DNA of 64,000 nucleotides from an uncultured Spirochaetales bacterium. Lineage in GTDB: Bacteria; Spirochaetota; Spirochaetia; Sphaerochaetales; Sphaerochaetaceae. Location of the stretch: assembly GCA_944388965.1 (NCBI GenBank), contig CALXKL010000003.1, positions 124,001-188,000 on the forward strand. Reading direction: 5' to 3'. Under the pieces are notes generated by a model. That model ran no database searches and was not told the DNA's origin. It saw only the letters and a list, made by a program, of their open reading frames with translations. Positions 35,727-43,749 of this stretch are shown piece after piece. Each line of letters starts with the position of its first letter. Within the stretch, counting starts at the first letter, position 1. A program made the position numbers and the translations under genes.

Positions 35727-35897
35727 TTACATCAGGTCCTTTGCCTTGCGGGCGGTGTTGCCGCTCTTCTCGCACACTGCATAGTGGCGGAGCTTGCCGT
35801 TCTCGAAGACACTCTTCATCTTGATGACTCCACCCCATCTGCTCATGAGGACCTTGGCACCCTCACGGTGAGCGTTCTTGGAAACATTACCTGCCAT
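35727..35897 (-). CDS. Small basic orphan protein, 56 residues
   Basis: A real small gene: GGAGG precedes the ATG and a textbook terminator follows. The protein (MAGNVSKNAHREGAKVL..., ending SGNTARKAKDLM) is strongly basic with two Trp/Cys-containing positions and no membrane segment. Size, charge and position behind a tRNA gene suggest a ribosome- or RNA-associated protein, but I do not recognise a ribosomal protein family in it. Confidence 0.75.
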   Translation of the reverse strand: MAGNVSKNAHREGAKVLMSRWGGVIKMKSVFENGKLRHYAVCEKSGNTARKAKDLM

Positions 35898-35926
35898 ATC
35901 TACATTCCTCCAGACATCTCGATATC

Positions 35927-35942
35927 CCGGTAATAATACCGG
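35927..35942. repeat. Perfect inverted repeat between tRNA-Thr and the orphan gene
   Basis: CCGGTA-ATAA-TACCGG. It lies in the probable tRNA-Thr read-through transcript, 30 bases before the orphan gene, and could be an RNA processing hairpin or an operator. Confidence 0.5.
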
Positions 35943-36023
35943 CCAGGACATGAGTGTGTCAACGAATGTCCACAACCAGATCCTGGAAAAACACCGCTGG
36001 AGAACCAGAGCCCCCCAGTCTAG

Positions 36024-36096
36024 AGCCGACTGTCGGATTCGAACCAACGACCGGCTGATTACAAATCAGCTGCTCTGCCAGCTGAGCTAAGTCGGC
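36024..36096 (-). tRNA. tRNA-Thr (TGT)
   Basis: A 73-nt cloverleaf. The acceptor GCCGACT pairs with AGTCGGC, the D arm is GCTC/GAGC, the anticodon loop TTTGTAA (anticodon TGT) and the T arm loop TTCGAAT. No CCA is encoded. The same strand continues into the orphan gene with no terminator in between. Confidence 0.96.
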
Positions 36097-36124
36097 GGCT
36101 GTCGCCTCGCGGACGACGAAGATG

Positions 36125-36153
36125 AACTTACACGATTTCATGACTCTTGACAA
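36125..36153 (-). promoter_or_regulatory. Candidate promoter of tRNA-Thr
   Basis: Minus strand TTGTCA, 17 bases, TAAGTT, 28 bases before the tRNA. The -35 is good and the -10 is weak. Confidence 0.45.
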
Positions 36154-36175
36154 GTGGTGCATAGAGCACCTGCAC

Positions 36176-36544
36176 TCACCTTCCGGCCAGGTCCGGTCTG
36201 AGCGCCGCAGCCCCTCGGAGATAGACCATCGAAGGCTTGTCCACAGGAGGACGTCCCACGACGACCATCATCCTCACCACATGGCCGGGCATCCCGGTTA
36301 TGTCGGCCTCCTGGACGCAGAAGAGCGGTACATCGTCGCACTTTCCGGTACGCCTCAGGCTCGTCGCGGCGTTCTTCGTCCTCAAATCGGGCGTCTGTGA
36401 AAGGATCACGTACGCGATGTCCTCGACCTCCAGTGCATTGCGCTGGAGTATCTGCTCGAATAGTTCGTCGACGGCGGCATCCATCTCCACGGGACTGTCT
36501 ATGGACAGCGTGGTCGCACCACGGATCGCAAAGCAGTTCTTCAT
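36176..36544 (-). CDS. aroH: Chorismate mutase, AroH class
   Basis: A 122-residue monofunctional chorismate mutase, the step from chorismate to prephenate for Phe/Tyr. It aligns along its length with the Bacillus AroH fold: FAIRGATTLSIDS at the N-terminus, LSQTPDLRTKNAATSLRR, CVQEADITGMP and the C-terminal VYLRGAAALRPDL. The active-site Arg and Glu positions appear intact. Its ATG overlaps the stop of the small membrane-protein gene as ATGA. Confidence 0.93.
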   Translation of the reverse strand: MKNCFAIRGATTLSIDSPVEMDAAVDELFEQILQRNALEVEDIAYVILSQTPDLRTKNAATSLRRTGKCDDVPLFCVQEADITGMPGHVVRMMVVVGRPPVDKPSMVYLRGAAALRPDLAGR

Positions 36545-36879
36545 GTCAACACTCCTCCACTGACGACCAGCTGCATCGTGTCCACTATGGTCGCGACGAA
36601 TATCACGACGACTCCGCGCAGCAACGTGAGCAGGACAGGCGCGAACGCGAACACCCTCGAATAGAACAGCTGGTAGACTGATGCAAGGATGATCCATACG
36701 CCCTCGAACACCACGACCCAGGAGATCACCGCCATGCATGCCGACACAAGCGACACGAGGTCCGGAGCCATCGGCGTAAAGAACGAGATGAACATCAGAC
36801 CGGCGAAGAACAGATACAGCACCATGAGGTATGTATGTATCCTGGATGAGAATGCGAGCACGCGTCGGAATTCCAGCAT
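36541..36879 (-). CDS. Small four-helix membrane protein, 112 residues
   Basis: No family recognised. After a short charged N-terminus (MLEFRRVLAFSSR) come four hydrophobic segments that fill the protein (LMVLYLFFAGLMFISFF; LVSACMAVISWVVVF; WIILASVYQLFY; LRGVVVIFVATIVDTM). The frame extends upstream over the thiamine kinase gene as Ser/Thr-rich shadow. The gene lies 4 bases after the thiamine pyrophosphokinase stop and couples into aroH. Confidence 0.7.
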   Translation of the reverse strand: MLEFRRVLAFSSRIHTYLMVLYLFFAGLMFISFFTPMAPDLVSLVSACMAVISWVVVFEGVWIILASVYQLFYSRVFAFAPVLLTLLRGVVVIFVATIVDTMQLVVSGGVLT

Positions 36880-36883
36880 ATCT

Positions 36884-37552
36884 TCAGATGATAATATCTG
36901 TCGGGCCGTTTTCAAAGCACCCGGCATCGATTCTGGCGAAGACGCGTGCGGACGTCCTGACGACGAAGTCCTCCCGGGTGTTCCTGTTCGACAGGCTGAT
37001 GTGCTCGTCATCCAGCACGAAACGGTCCAGGGGCCAGACCATGTCTGGACACTCCACGACGGCCTCTCGGTCAAGTGCGAAGAAGCTGATCGACGTATCC
37101 AGAGGAAGATGGAACCTCCTCATGCCGTCTATCGATACCAGGACATCGCTTCCCGTGAACCAGAACCTGGGCATGCCGTATCTTCTGAACAGCTGCAGGA
37201 TGGAGACCAGATGGTCCACCCGTCCTCCTCCGCCTCCGGCAAGGTCGTATGCACACCCGGCGGGGATCCTCATCAGCCCCAGCTCGGTGTCCGTCTCGTC
37301 CTTGTCATGCGGGCAGGGCACCACGCCACGTGCGATCAGACGTTCACGCAGAGAGCTCGAGTCCAGGTCGCCGACGACGTCATCGACGTCAATCCCCAGG
37401 GAGCATGCCGTATCGTATCCGCTGTCGCATGCGACGATTCTGGAATACCTGAACGGTGGTCTTGTACGAGGCCCCTCGCCGCCGGTGACCACGAGCCATG
37501 GCCCATCGCCGGCCGTGCAGGATGACGATGCCGATGTCCCGGCCTTCTCCAT
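36884..37552 (-). CDS. Thiamine pyrophosphokinase
   Basis: A 222-residue enzyme making thiamine diphosphate. Hallmarks are IVACDSGYDTACSLGIDVDDVVGDLDS, the ATP/Mg site HDKDETDTELG, and the AGGGGGRVDH segment. The C-terminal beta domain is present but diverged. GAGGAGGG precedes the ATG. It is the first gene of a three-gene unit with the membrane protein and aroH. Confidence 0.88.
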   Translation of the reverse strand: MEKAGTSASSSCTAGDGPWLVVTGGEGPRTRPPFRYSRIVACDSGYDTACSLGIDVDDVVGDLDSSSLRERLIARGVVPCPHDKDETDTELGLMRIPAGCAYDLAGGGGGRVDHLVSILQLFRRYGMPRFWFTGSDVLVSIDGMRRFHLPLDTSISFFALDREAVVECPDMVWPLDRFVLDDEHISLSNRNTREDFVVRTSARVFARIDAGCFENGPTDIII

Positions 37553-37588
37553 ATGCCCTCCTCATGCAATGTGGCAAGACGGTTTTCC

Positions 37589-37617
37589 TTGTGGATGCCA
37601 CATATGTGGATTAACAT
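37589..37617 (+). promoter_or_regulatory. Candidate promoter with central 12-bp palindrome
   Basis: TTGTGG, 17 bases, TAACAT ahead of the DUF1015 gene. The spacer contains the perfect palindrome CCACATATGTGG (37598-37609), a good position for a dimeric repressor that could act on both divergent genes. Confidence 0.45.
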
Positions 37618-37654
37618 GGAAGTACAACACAATGCAACACATCAGGAGCCTGAT

Positions 37655-38968
37655 ATGGACAGCACGATCAGAAGCAGAATGAAGAGTCTCGGAGTGGACG
37701 TGAGCGACATACTTCTTCCGAAGAAGGAAATCGACTACGGCAGATGGGCAGTCGTCGCCTGCGACCAGTTCACCAGCCAGAAGGACTACTGGCAGTCCGT
37801 CGAGCTGATGACGGCGGACCACCCTTCCACCTACGACCTGATATTCCCCGAGTGCTATCTCGAGGACGACGACAGGCAGGAGCGCATCGCACACATAGAG
37901 CAGTCGATGAAGGACTACATGGACGCGGGGATCTTCGACACATACAGGGAGTGCACGATACTCGTTGAGCGTTCGACATCGAGCGGCACACGATACGGTC
38001 TCATGCTCGCCCTCGACCTGGAGAAGTACTCCTATGCACCTGACAGCCGTTCGCTTGTCAGGGCCACCGAGGGCACAATCCTCTCCAGGATTCCGCCCCG
38101 CAAGGAGATCAGGCGCAACGCCATGCTCGAGCTGCCGCACATAATGGTCCTCATCAGCGACATGAAGAGACTCGTGATAGAGCCGCTGGTCGCCAGACGG
38201 GCCGAGCTGCGATGCATCTACGACACGGAGCTGATGAAGGGAGGCGGCCATGTGAGGGGCTATCTCGTGGACAGGGACGAGGATCTGGAGCGGATGGTAG
38301 AGGGCCTCGAGGCCCTGTACAGGTCGCTCGACCACTCGAACCCGCTGATGTACGCGATGGGCGACGGCAACCACTCGCTTGCGACGGCCAGAAGCCTGTA
38401 CGAGGACCTGAAGAAGGAGATCGGGACCGAGGCTGCGCTTGAGCATCCCTCGAGATACGCGCTGGTCGAGATCGAGAACATCTTCGATCCGGCCCTGTGC
38501 TTCGAGGCGATACACCGCGTGTTCTTCAACACTCCTGTCCGGCTGTTCGACGAGACGCTTGGAAAGATATGCGACAGCGTCATGGTCGAGACGGTTCCGT
38601 CGTTGGATGAAATGCGTAGGAGAATCGACGATGCAGACGGCTCAATCGCATTCGGCGTCATCGCAGAGGGCAGACATATGGTGTATCATGTGACGAGCCA
38701 CAGGTTCGCCCTCGGCGCCAGCGTGATTCAGTCATGCATAGACACGCTGACGGCGGCTGGCGGCACGAGTGTGGACTACATCCACGGGGCCGATGTCACC
38801 CAGAGGATCGCGAACGAAGGGGAGAACATAGGCATAATCATGTCCGACATCTCCAAGGCGACCTTCTTCGACGACATAATCAGGGACGGGGCGTTCCCAC
38901 GGAAGACATTCTCCATCGGACATGCCGAGGAGAAGCGCTATTACATGGAGGCGAGGAGGATCAGATGA
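37655..38968 (+). CDS. DUF1015-family protein
   Basis: A 437-residue conserved protein of unknown function, common in anaerobes. Family marks are RWAVVACDQFTSQKDYW near the N-terminus, NPLMYAMGDGNHSLATA in the middle and DYIHGADVTQRIA near the C-terminus. The conserved HGAD and GDGNHS segments look catalytic, but no reaction is established. The ATG at 37655 has AGGAG 6 bases upstream. The 3' end overlaps the convergent sua5-like gene by 8 bases. Confidence 0.9.
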   Translation: MDSTIRSRMKSLGVDVSDILLPKKEIDYGRWAVVACDQFTSQKDYWQSVELMTADHPSTYDLIFPECYLEDDDRQERIAHIEQSMKDYMDAGIFDTYRECTILVERSTSSGTRYGLMLALDLEKYSYAPDSRSLVRATEGTILSRIPPRKEIRRNAMLELPHIMVLISDMKRLVIEPLVARRAELRCIYDTELMKGGGHVRGYLVDRDEDLERMVEGLEALYRSLDHSNPLMYAMGDGNHSLATARSLYEDLKKEIGTEAALEHPSRYALVEIENIFDPALCFEAIHRVFFNTPVRLFDETLGKICDSVMVETVPSLDEMRRRIDDADGSIAFGVIAEGRHMVYHVTSHRFALGASVIQSCIDTLTAAGGTSVDYIHGADVTQRIANEGENIGIIMSDISKATFFDDIIRDGAFPRKTFSIGHAEEKRYYMEARRIR

Positions 38969-39518
38969 GACCCTCCACGTCATAGGCCCCCTGTCTGACA
39001 ACACGGAATGGCCGCGAGGTGCAGTCGATCAGCGTCGAAGGAAGACCGGTGAGGTCCTCGTTCCTCCTACGCACGATGAAGTCGACCCTTTCACCGAAGA
39101 CCGGGAGTATCTCGTCATACGTCATGAGGCTCGGTCTGCCGGACAGGTTGCAGCTGGTGGACCAGATCGGACCGGTCCGCTCCACGATGGCCTGTATGAA
39201 CGGGTCTGCAGGGACGCGGACCGCCTGGGTCCTCCCATCAGACGTGTCTCGCACGATTGCAGTCAGAGAACAAGGCCAGTGGTCGAACAGCTCATCAGGC
39301 ACGTCGAGAGTAGATGATCTGAGCCATTCCAGAGACGAGAGCATGATGAAGCTCTTGTTCTCCGGCCTCATCTTGATCTCCAGTATCCTGTGGGCCAGCC
39401 CAGGCTCCGCAAGCGATGATATCCCGTATATCGTATCGGCAGGCACGACACCGACCTTCCTGTCCGCAAGCAGGGACGCCACGGCATCCACGTACGCCTC
39501 GTCGTTGTACAGAATCAT
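38961..39518 (-). CDS. Sua5/YciO/YrdC-family L-threonylcarbamoyladenylate synthase
   Basis: A 185-residue protein. YrdC-domain marks are KVGVVPADTIYGIS, KMRPENKSFIML, TAIV (VTAIVRD), RVPADPFIQAIV and TSCNLSGRPSLMTYDEI. It would make threonylcarbamoyl-AMP for t6A37 in ANN-decoding tRNAs such as the tRNA-Asn and tRNA-Thr in this window. The ATG at 39518 has GAGGAGG upstream and follows the FtsB-like gene by 10 bases. Confidence 0.9.
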   Translation of the reverse strand: MILYNDEAYVDAVASLLADRKVGVVPADTIYGISSLAEPGLAHRILEIKMRPENKSFIMLSSLEWLRSSTLDVPDELFDHWPCSLTAIVRDTSDGRTQAVRVPADPFIQAIVERTGPIWSTSCNLSGRPSLMTYDEILPVFGERVDFIVRRRNEDLTGLPSTLIDCTSRPFRVVRQGAYDVEGLI

Positions 39519-39528
39519 CGTCACCTCC

Positions 39529-40032
39529 TCATGACCAGTCGAACTCGTCCAGTCCCCTTCGCCCGGACTCCGTCCTGCCGGCATCCCCTTCACCACGCGG
39601 GCCATGCCGGAAGGTCTGGACCAGGAACATGACGACAAGCAGGAGGATCCAGAAACCTGCCGCAACGAGCGCCAGTATCCAGGAGTCGACGCCCTCCCAT
39701 ACCTCCACCGGCTCCTCGTCAGACGGAGCCTGGACGGACGAGGTCACCTCCAGAACATCAGGGTCCTCGAAATAGAACACCAGGTCCCCTTCCCTCTCGT
39801 AGCCCAGCGAAAGGGCTACGTCGTCGAAGTACGCCTCGCTCGAGACCTGTCCGCGGCGCTCCTCGAGGGCCTCGATCTCCAGGCGCCTCTCCTGCTCCTG
39901 TCTGGACAGCTCGTCGAGCTTCGCGGCCAGCGACCTGTTCACGAGCACTCCGGAATGTCCGAACACGGACAGCAGGACAATGAACAGCATGAAGGAGGCG
40001 AATGCCGACAGTAGGACTTTTCTTGTTGTCAT
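39529..40032 (-). CDS. FtsB/DivIC-like septum protein with second membrane segment
   Basis: A 167-residue protein: N-terminal membrane anchor (residues ~7-24), a coiled coil (RSLAAKLDELSRQEQERRLEIEALEERR) and the FtsB-type globular piece (YFDDVALSLGYEREGDLVFYFED). It differs from standard FtsB in having a second hydrophobic segment near residues 118-138 and a charged cytoplasmic tail. This would place both ends in the cytoplasm. It is divergent from the repeat-linker membrane gene. Confidence 0.8.
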   Translation of the reverse strand: MTTRKVLLSAFASFMLFIVLLSVFGHSGVLVNRSLAAKLDELSRQEQERRLEIEALEERRGQVSSEAYFDDVALSLGYEREGDLVFYFEDPDVLEVTSSVQAPSDEEPVEVWEGVDSWILALVAAGFWILLLVVMFLVQTFRHGPRGEGDAGRTESGRRGLDEFDWS

Positions 40033-40054
40033 ATGGTTACTTGACTTGTATAAT
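40026..40054 (+). promoter_or_regulatory. Strong sigma-70-type promoter
   Basis: TTGTCA (5 of 6), 17-base spacer, TATAAT (perfect), about 50 bases before the ATG at 40106. The -35 box overlaps the divergent ftsB-like start codon. Confidence 0.8.
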
Positions 40055-40105
40055 ACCCATATGTGTGGCTTAATGTGAATACGTTGAGCCGGAGGTGAAA
40101 TTAAT

Positions 40106-41230
40106 ATGTCTAAGCCAAAGAGTACGGCAAGACTCGTGATTACCAGCGTCGTAATATCATTCGTGGTCATCGCCGTCTTTGCACTTGTGTTCATCAACTT
40201 CATCGTCCCTGCCTATCAGGTGACTGAGGACCAGATCTATTCCGTCCTCATCAAGCTGTTCCCGATTCTGATAGGCCTTATCCTCATCCAGATCGGCGTC
40301 ATGATCGCGAAGAGGAACGAGGACGAGTTCGCTGATCAGGTGGACAGGCTTCCTCCCAACGCATACACCAAGCCCTTCGAGTCATCCCCCAAGGACGACC
40401 CGGCAAACATATCCATCGATGCCAGACAGACCCAGGAACAGGTTCCTCCCAGACCTGTCGCGGAAGGCCCTGTACGGGAGATTGTCAAAGAGGTCCCCGT
40501 CGAGAAGGAGGTCATCAGGGAGGTCCCGGTCGAGAAGATCGTCGTCAAGGAAGTCCCGGTGGAGGTCATCAGGGAGATCGAGAAGGAGGTCCCGGTCATC
40601 CACGAGGTGATCAAGGAGGTTCCCGTCCCCTCTTCGGATGCCTCTCCCGTCGAGATTGTGAAGGAAGTTCCCGTGGAGGTGATCAAGGAGGTCATCAGGG
40701 AGGTCCCGGTCGAGAAGGTCGTCGAGAAGGAAGTCCCCGTGATCAAGGAGGTCATCAAGGAGGTTCCGATCGAGATCGTCAAGGAAGTCCCGGTGGAGGT
40801 TCCTGTCGAGAAGATCGTGGAGAAGATCGTCGAGAAGCCGGTCGAAGTCGAGAAGATTGTGGAGAAGCCCGTAGCCTCAGGCGTTGCAGATGCGCCTGTC
40901 GAGACCAGGATGCTGGACTTCGACGAAGTGCTCGACCAGGAATGCAGAAGCGCGCGTGACGACTCATATGACATAACCCTGGCGCTGTTCAGGAAGAACG
41001 GAACCGTCGACGAGGACAGGCTGGAGAAGGCCTTCAGCGCAAATGCCTTCATCTTCGACAGAGGCGATGACTACGCACTCATCTTCAGCTTCGCAAACGA
41101 GGACGAGGTCACATCCCTCATCCAGAACAGGCAGGCGGAGCTCGGAGACGTATCCTATTCCGTCGCCACCCAGAGCGGCGATGCGATTGATCCTGAAAGG
41201 CTCGTGAAGATGGCTGCGGCCGGCTTCTGA
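40106..41230 (+). CDS. Membrane protein with KEVPVE-repeat linker and degenerate GGDEF-like domain
   Basis: 374 residues: two transmembrane helices (about 10-33 and 46-66), a short acidic stretch, then about 140 residues of (I/V)-(K/R/E)-E-V-P-V-E units (for example REVPVEKIVVKEVPVEVI), and a C-terminal ~105-residue domain. That domain reads like a worn GGDEF or related cyclase fold (DEVLDQECRSARDDSYDITLALF) without GGDEF residues. The linker is an extended, highly charged rod. GGAGG precedes the start. Function unknown; the layout suggests a membrane scaffold or c-di-GMP-related partner. Confidence 0.8.
   Translation: MSKPKSTARLVITSVVISFVVIAVFALVFINFIVPAYQVTEDQIYSVLIKLFPILIGLILIQIGVMIAKRNEDEFADQVDRLPPNAYTKPFESSPKDDPANISIDARQTQEQVPPRPVAEGPVREIVKEVPVEKEVIREVPVEKIVVKEVPVEVIREIEKEVPVIHEVIKEVPVPSSDASPVEIVKEVPVEVIKEVIREVPVEKVVEKEVPVIKEVIKEVPIEIVKEVPVEVPVEKIVEKIVEKPVEVEKIVEKPVASGVADAPVETRMLDFDEVLDQECRSARDDSYDITLALFRKNGTVDEDRLEKAFSANAFIFDRGDDYALIFSFANEDEVTSLIQNRQAELGDVSYSVATQSGDAIDPERLVKMAAAGF
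40483..40875 (+). repeat. Tandem imperfect repeats encoding the KEVPVE linker
   Basis: Short in-frame repeats of roughly 21-30 bases around GAGGTCCCGGTCGAGAAG. Sequence differences between units are mostly synonymous or K/R, E/I swaps. Confidence 0.85.
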
Positions 41231-41254
41231 GACCTGTCGGCGACAACACATGAG

Positions 41255-41286
41255 GGACCGGACTTGAAATCCGGTCCTTCTCTTAG
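41255..41286 (+). terminator. Terminator after the repeat-linker gene
   Basis: Perfect 8-bp stem GGACCGGA/TCCGGTCC (41255-41262 and 41270-41277), then TTCTCTT. Confidence 0.75.
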
Positions 41287-41296
41287 ACCCACCCTG

Positions 41297-41325
41297 TTGC
41301 AAGATTTTCGAAAATGGATTTTAAT
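41297..41325 (+). promoter_or_regulatory. Promoter of tRNA-Ala
   Basis: TTGCAA, 17 bases, TTTAAT, 13 bases before the tRNA 5' end. Confidence 0.7.
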
Positions 41326-41338
41326 ACAGCAAGTGTCT

Positions 41339-41411
41339 GGGGCCGTAGCTCATCTGGTAGAGCGTCAGGTTCGCAATCTGAAAGTGGCGAGTTCGAGTCT
41401 CGTCGGCTCCA
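41339..41411 (+). tRNA. tRNA-Ala (CGC)
   Basis: A 73-nt cloverleaf with acceptor GGGGCCG/CGGCTCC, including the G3-U70 identity pair, and anticodon loop TTCGCAA (anticodon CGC). No CCA is encoded. Confidence 0.96.
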
Positions 41412-41420
41412 AGAGTACAG

Positions 41421-41457
41421 GAAGCATCTGCAAGTAGCAGGTGCTTTCTTCTTTTCA
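41421..41457 (+). terminator. Terminator of tRNA-Ala
   Basis: An 11-bp stem (41421-41431 with 41437-41447) with loop AAGTA, then TTCTTCTTTTC. Confidence 0.88.
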
Positions 41458-41671
41458 ACCTTGTGATCCGGGAAAACAGACTCATGCACAGAGTCGTTGG
41501 TACACCAAGTCGGCTGGAACTCATATCCTGTGTCAGCATGGCCGTGTTCATTGCAGCCATCGCCTCGACAGGACATCAACAGTTTCTCAGGACTTCATGG
41601 CTTATGCATCCGCCTCTTCATATTCTACAAAACACGCTAATCTGATATCCTTCTGCCCAACGGAGGAACAA

Positions 41672-42472
41672 GTGAAGACTGTTTCCATCATAGGATGCGG
41701 GAACATGGGCGGCGCAATCGCCTCCGCCCTCGCCCAGAGCGGTTCATGGTCCCTCACCCTCTACGACATAGACAAGGACAGGGCCTCAGCCCTGGGGCTT
41801 CCCGTCGCCGATCGAATCGAGGATGCCATCAAGGCTTCGGACATAGTCATACTGGCCATCAAGCCGCAGGTCATAGGCGAACTGTACGACACGATCAGCG
41901 AATACAACGAAAAGAGCTACATATCCATTCTTGCCGGTGTACCTCTCGAGGTGCTCGAGTACAAGATCGACAGCGACAACATAGCCCGCTTCATGCCAAA
42001 CATCGCAGCCAGGGCCAGGAAGGCCGTCACTGCCATCGCCTTCTGCGAAAGCGCAGATGAGGACTTCAGGGCGAGCGCCTTCGAGATCGCATCGTCCTTC
42101 GGAAGCGCGTTCATCCTCAGGGAATCGCTCTTCCCGGCATTCATCGGGCTGTCGGGATCGGGCATCGCCTATGTGTTCCAGTTCATCCACGCCCTTGCGA
42201 TGGGCGCCGTCGAACAGGGCATACCCTACCCCAGGGCGGTGGAGATCGCAGCCGACACGATGGAGAGTGCATACGCGCTCGTCAAGGATACGGGAAGGAA
42301 CCCCGTGGAGCTGGCCAGCATGGTATGCTCGGCTGCCGGCACCACGATAAAGGGAATGAACGCTCTTAGCGGAAACGGATTCGACAACGCCGTCGTGAAG
42401 GCGGTCGAGGCCGCGACGCACAGGAGCATAGAACTCGAGAAGACAGCATTGGAGAGAAAGGACAATGATTGA
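41672..42472 (+). CDS. proC: Pyrroline-5-carboxylate reductase
   Basis: Last step of proline synthesis. 266 residues: NAD(P)-binding GCGNMGGAIA at the N-terminus, AIKPQ, and the C-terminal LSGSGIAYVF plus SAAGTTIKGM signature. Translation starts at GTG (41672) with GGAGGA upstream; the open frame before it reads through the tRNA terminator and is not coding. The 214 bases between the tRNA-Ala terminator and this start hold no gene I can support, only a GACTC/GAGTC dyad. It heads proC-serS-pncB-GNAT; proBA lie 5 kb away on the other strand. Confidence 0.95.
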   Translation: MKTVSIIGCGNMGGAIASALAQSGSWSLTLYDIDKDRASALGLPVADRIEDAIKASDIVILAIKPQVIGELYDTISEYNEKSYISILAGVPLEVLEYKIDSDNIARFMPNIAARARKAVTAIAFCESADEDFRASAFEIASSFGSAFILRESLFPAFIGLSGSGIAYVFQFIHALAMGAVEQGIPYPRAVEIAADTMESAYALVKDTGRNPVELASMVCSAAGTTIKGMNALSGNGFDNAVVKAVEAATHRSIELEKTALERKDND

Positions 42473-43745
42473 CATAAGAGAACTGAAAAGCCGCTATGAT
42501 GAAATCAGGAAGAACATCAGCGACCGCTACATGAACGTCGACCTCGACAGGATCATCGCCGACCAGGACGCAAGAAGCGCCCTGCTCCAGGAGGTCGAGG
42601 CACTCAGGGCCAGGCGCAACGAGAACGCGGCGAAGATGAAGGGCAAGCTCGACGGAGAGACCAGACAGGCCCTGATCGCAGAGGGCAAGGCGCTCAAGGA
42701 GGAGCTTGCCGAGAAGGAGGCCCGGTTCAACGAAGTGGATGAGGCCTTCCAGGCAGAGGCCAGGACCATCCCCAACTACGCCCATCCGGATGCACCCGTC
42801 GGAAAGGAGGACAAGGACAGCCTTGCCATCCGCTTCCACCTCGAGCCGAAGAGGTTCCCCTTCAAGCCCAAGGACCATGTACAGCTTGGAGAGGAGCTGG
42901 ATGTGCTCGACTTCGACAGCGGAGCCAAGGTCGCAGGACAGAAGTTCTACTACATCAAGAACCAGCTCGTAATCCTTCAGATGGCCCTCGAGCGCTACGC
43001 CATGGACATCGTGGTCAAACACGGCTTCACTCCGTTCATAACCCCCGACATAGCCAAGGAGGAGATCCTCCAGGGAATCGGGTTCAATCCCCGTGGAGAG
43101 GAATCCAACATCTACACTCTCGAAGGAACGGGCACCTGCCTTGTCGGAACCGCCGAGATAACCCTCGGTGGCTACTATCAGAACACCATTCTCGACAAGG
43201 CTGACCTGCCGATCAGGATGACTGGACTGTCGCACTGCTTCAGACGCGAGGCGGGCGGAGCCGGCCAGTATTCCAAAGGCCTTTACCGCGTGCACCAGTT
43301 CAGCAAGCTCGAGATGTTCATCTACTGTCTGCCCGAGGACAGCGACAGGTATCACCAGGAGATTCTCTCGATCGAGGAGGAGATCTTCAGCGGACTCGGA
43401 CTGGCCTACCGTGTCGTCGACACCGCGACCGGTGACCTTGGAGCCCCTGCCTACCGCAAGTTCGACATCGAGGCATGGATGCCCGGACGTGGGGAAGACG
43501 GCGAGTACGGGGAAGTGACCAGCACGAGCAACTGCACGGACTACCAGGCACGCAGCCTCAACATCCGCTACAGGGACGACGACGGCAAGCTCCGCTTCGT
43601 CCACATGCTCAACGGCACGGCCGTCGCGCTTTCCAGGGCGATTGTCGCCATCATGGAGAACTACCAGAACGAGGATGGCACGATAAGCGTACCGGAGGTC
43701 CTCAGGCCCTATACGGGATTCGACCTCATCTCGAAGAGGAGATAG
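42465..43745 (+). CDS. serS: Seryl-tRNA synthetase
   Basis: A 426-residue class II synthetase. The N-terminal tRNA-binding coiled coil (residues ~25-100, rich in Lys/Glu) precedes the catalytic core with motif 2 (FRREAGGAGQYSKGLYRVHQFSKLE) and motif 3 (GTAVALSRAIVAIMENYQ). It overlaps proC by 8 bases with GGAGAG upstream of its ATG. Confidence 0.97.
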   Translation: MIDIRELKSRYDEIRKNISDRYMNVDLDRIIADQDARSALLQEVEALRARRNENAAKMKGKLDGETRQALIAEGKALKEELAEKEARFNEVDEAFQAEARTIPNYAHPDAPVGKEDKDSLAIRFHLEPKRFPFKPKDHVQLGEELDVLDFDSGAKVAGQKFYYIKNQLVILQMALERYAMDIVVKHGFTPFITPDIAKEEILQGIGFNPRGEESNIYTLEGTGTCLVGTAEITLGGYYQNTILDKADLPIRMTGLSHCFRREAGGAGQYSKGLYRVHQFSKLEMFIYCLPEDSDRYHQEILSIEEEIFSGLGLAYRVVDTATGDLGAPAYRKFDIEAWMPGRGEDGEYGEVTSTSNCTDYQARSLNIRYRDDDGKLRFVHMLNGTAVALSRAIVAIMENYQNEDGTISVPEVLRPYTGFDLISKRR

Positions 43746-43749
43746 CAGC

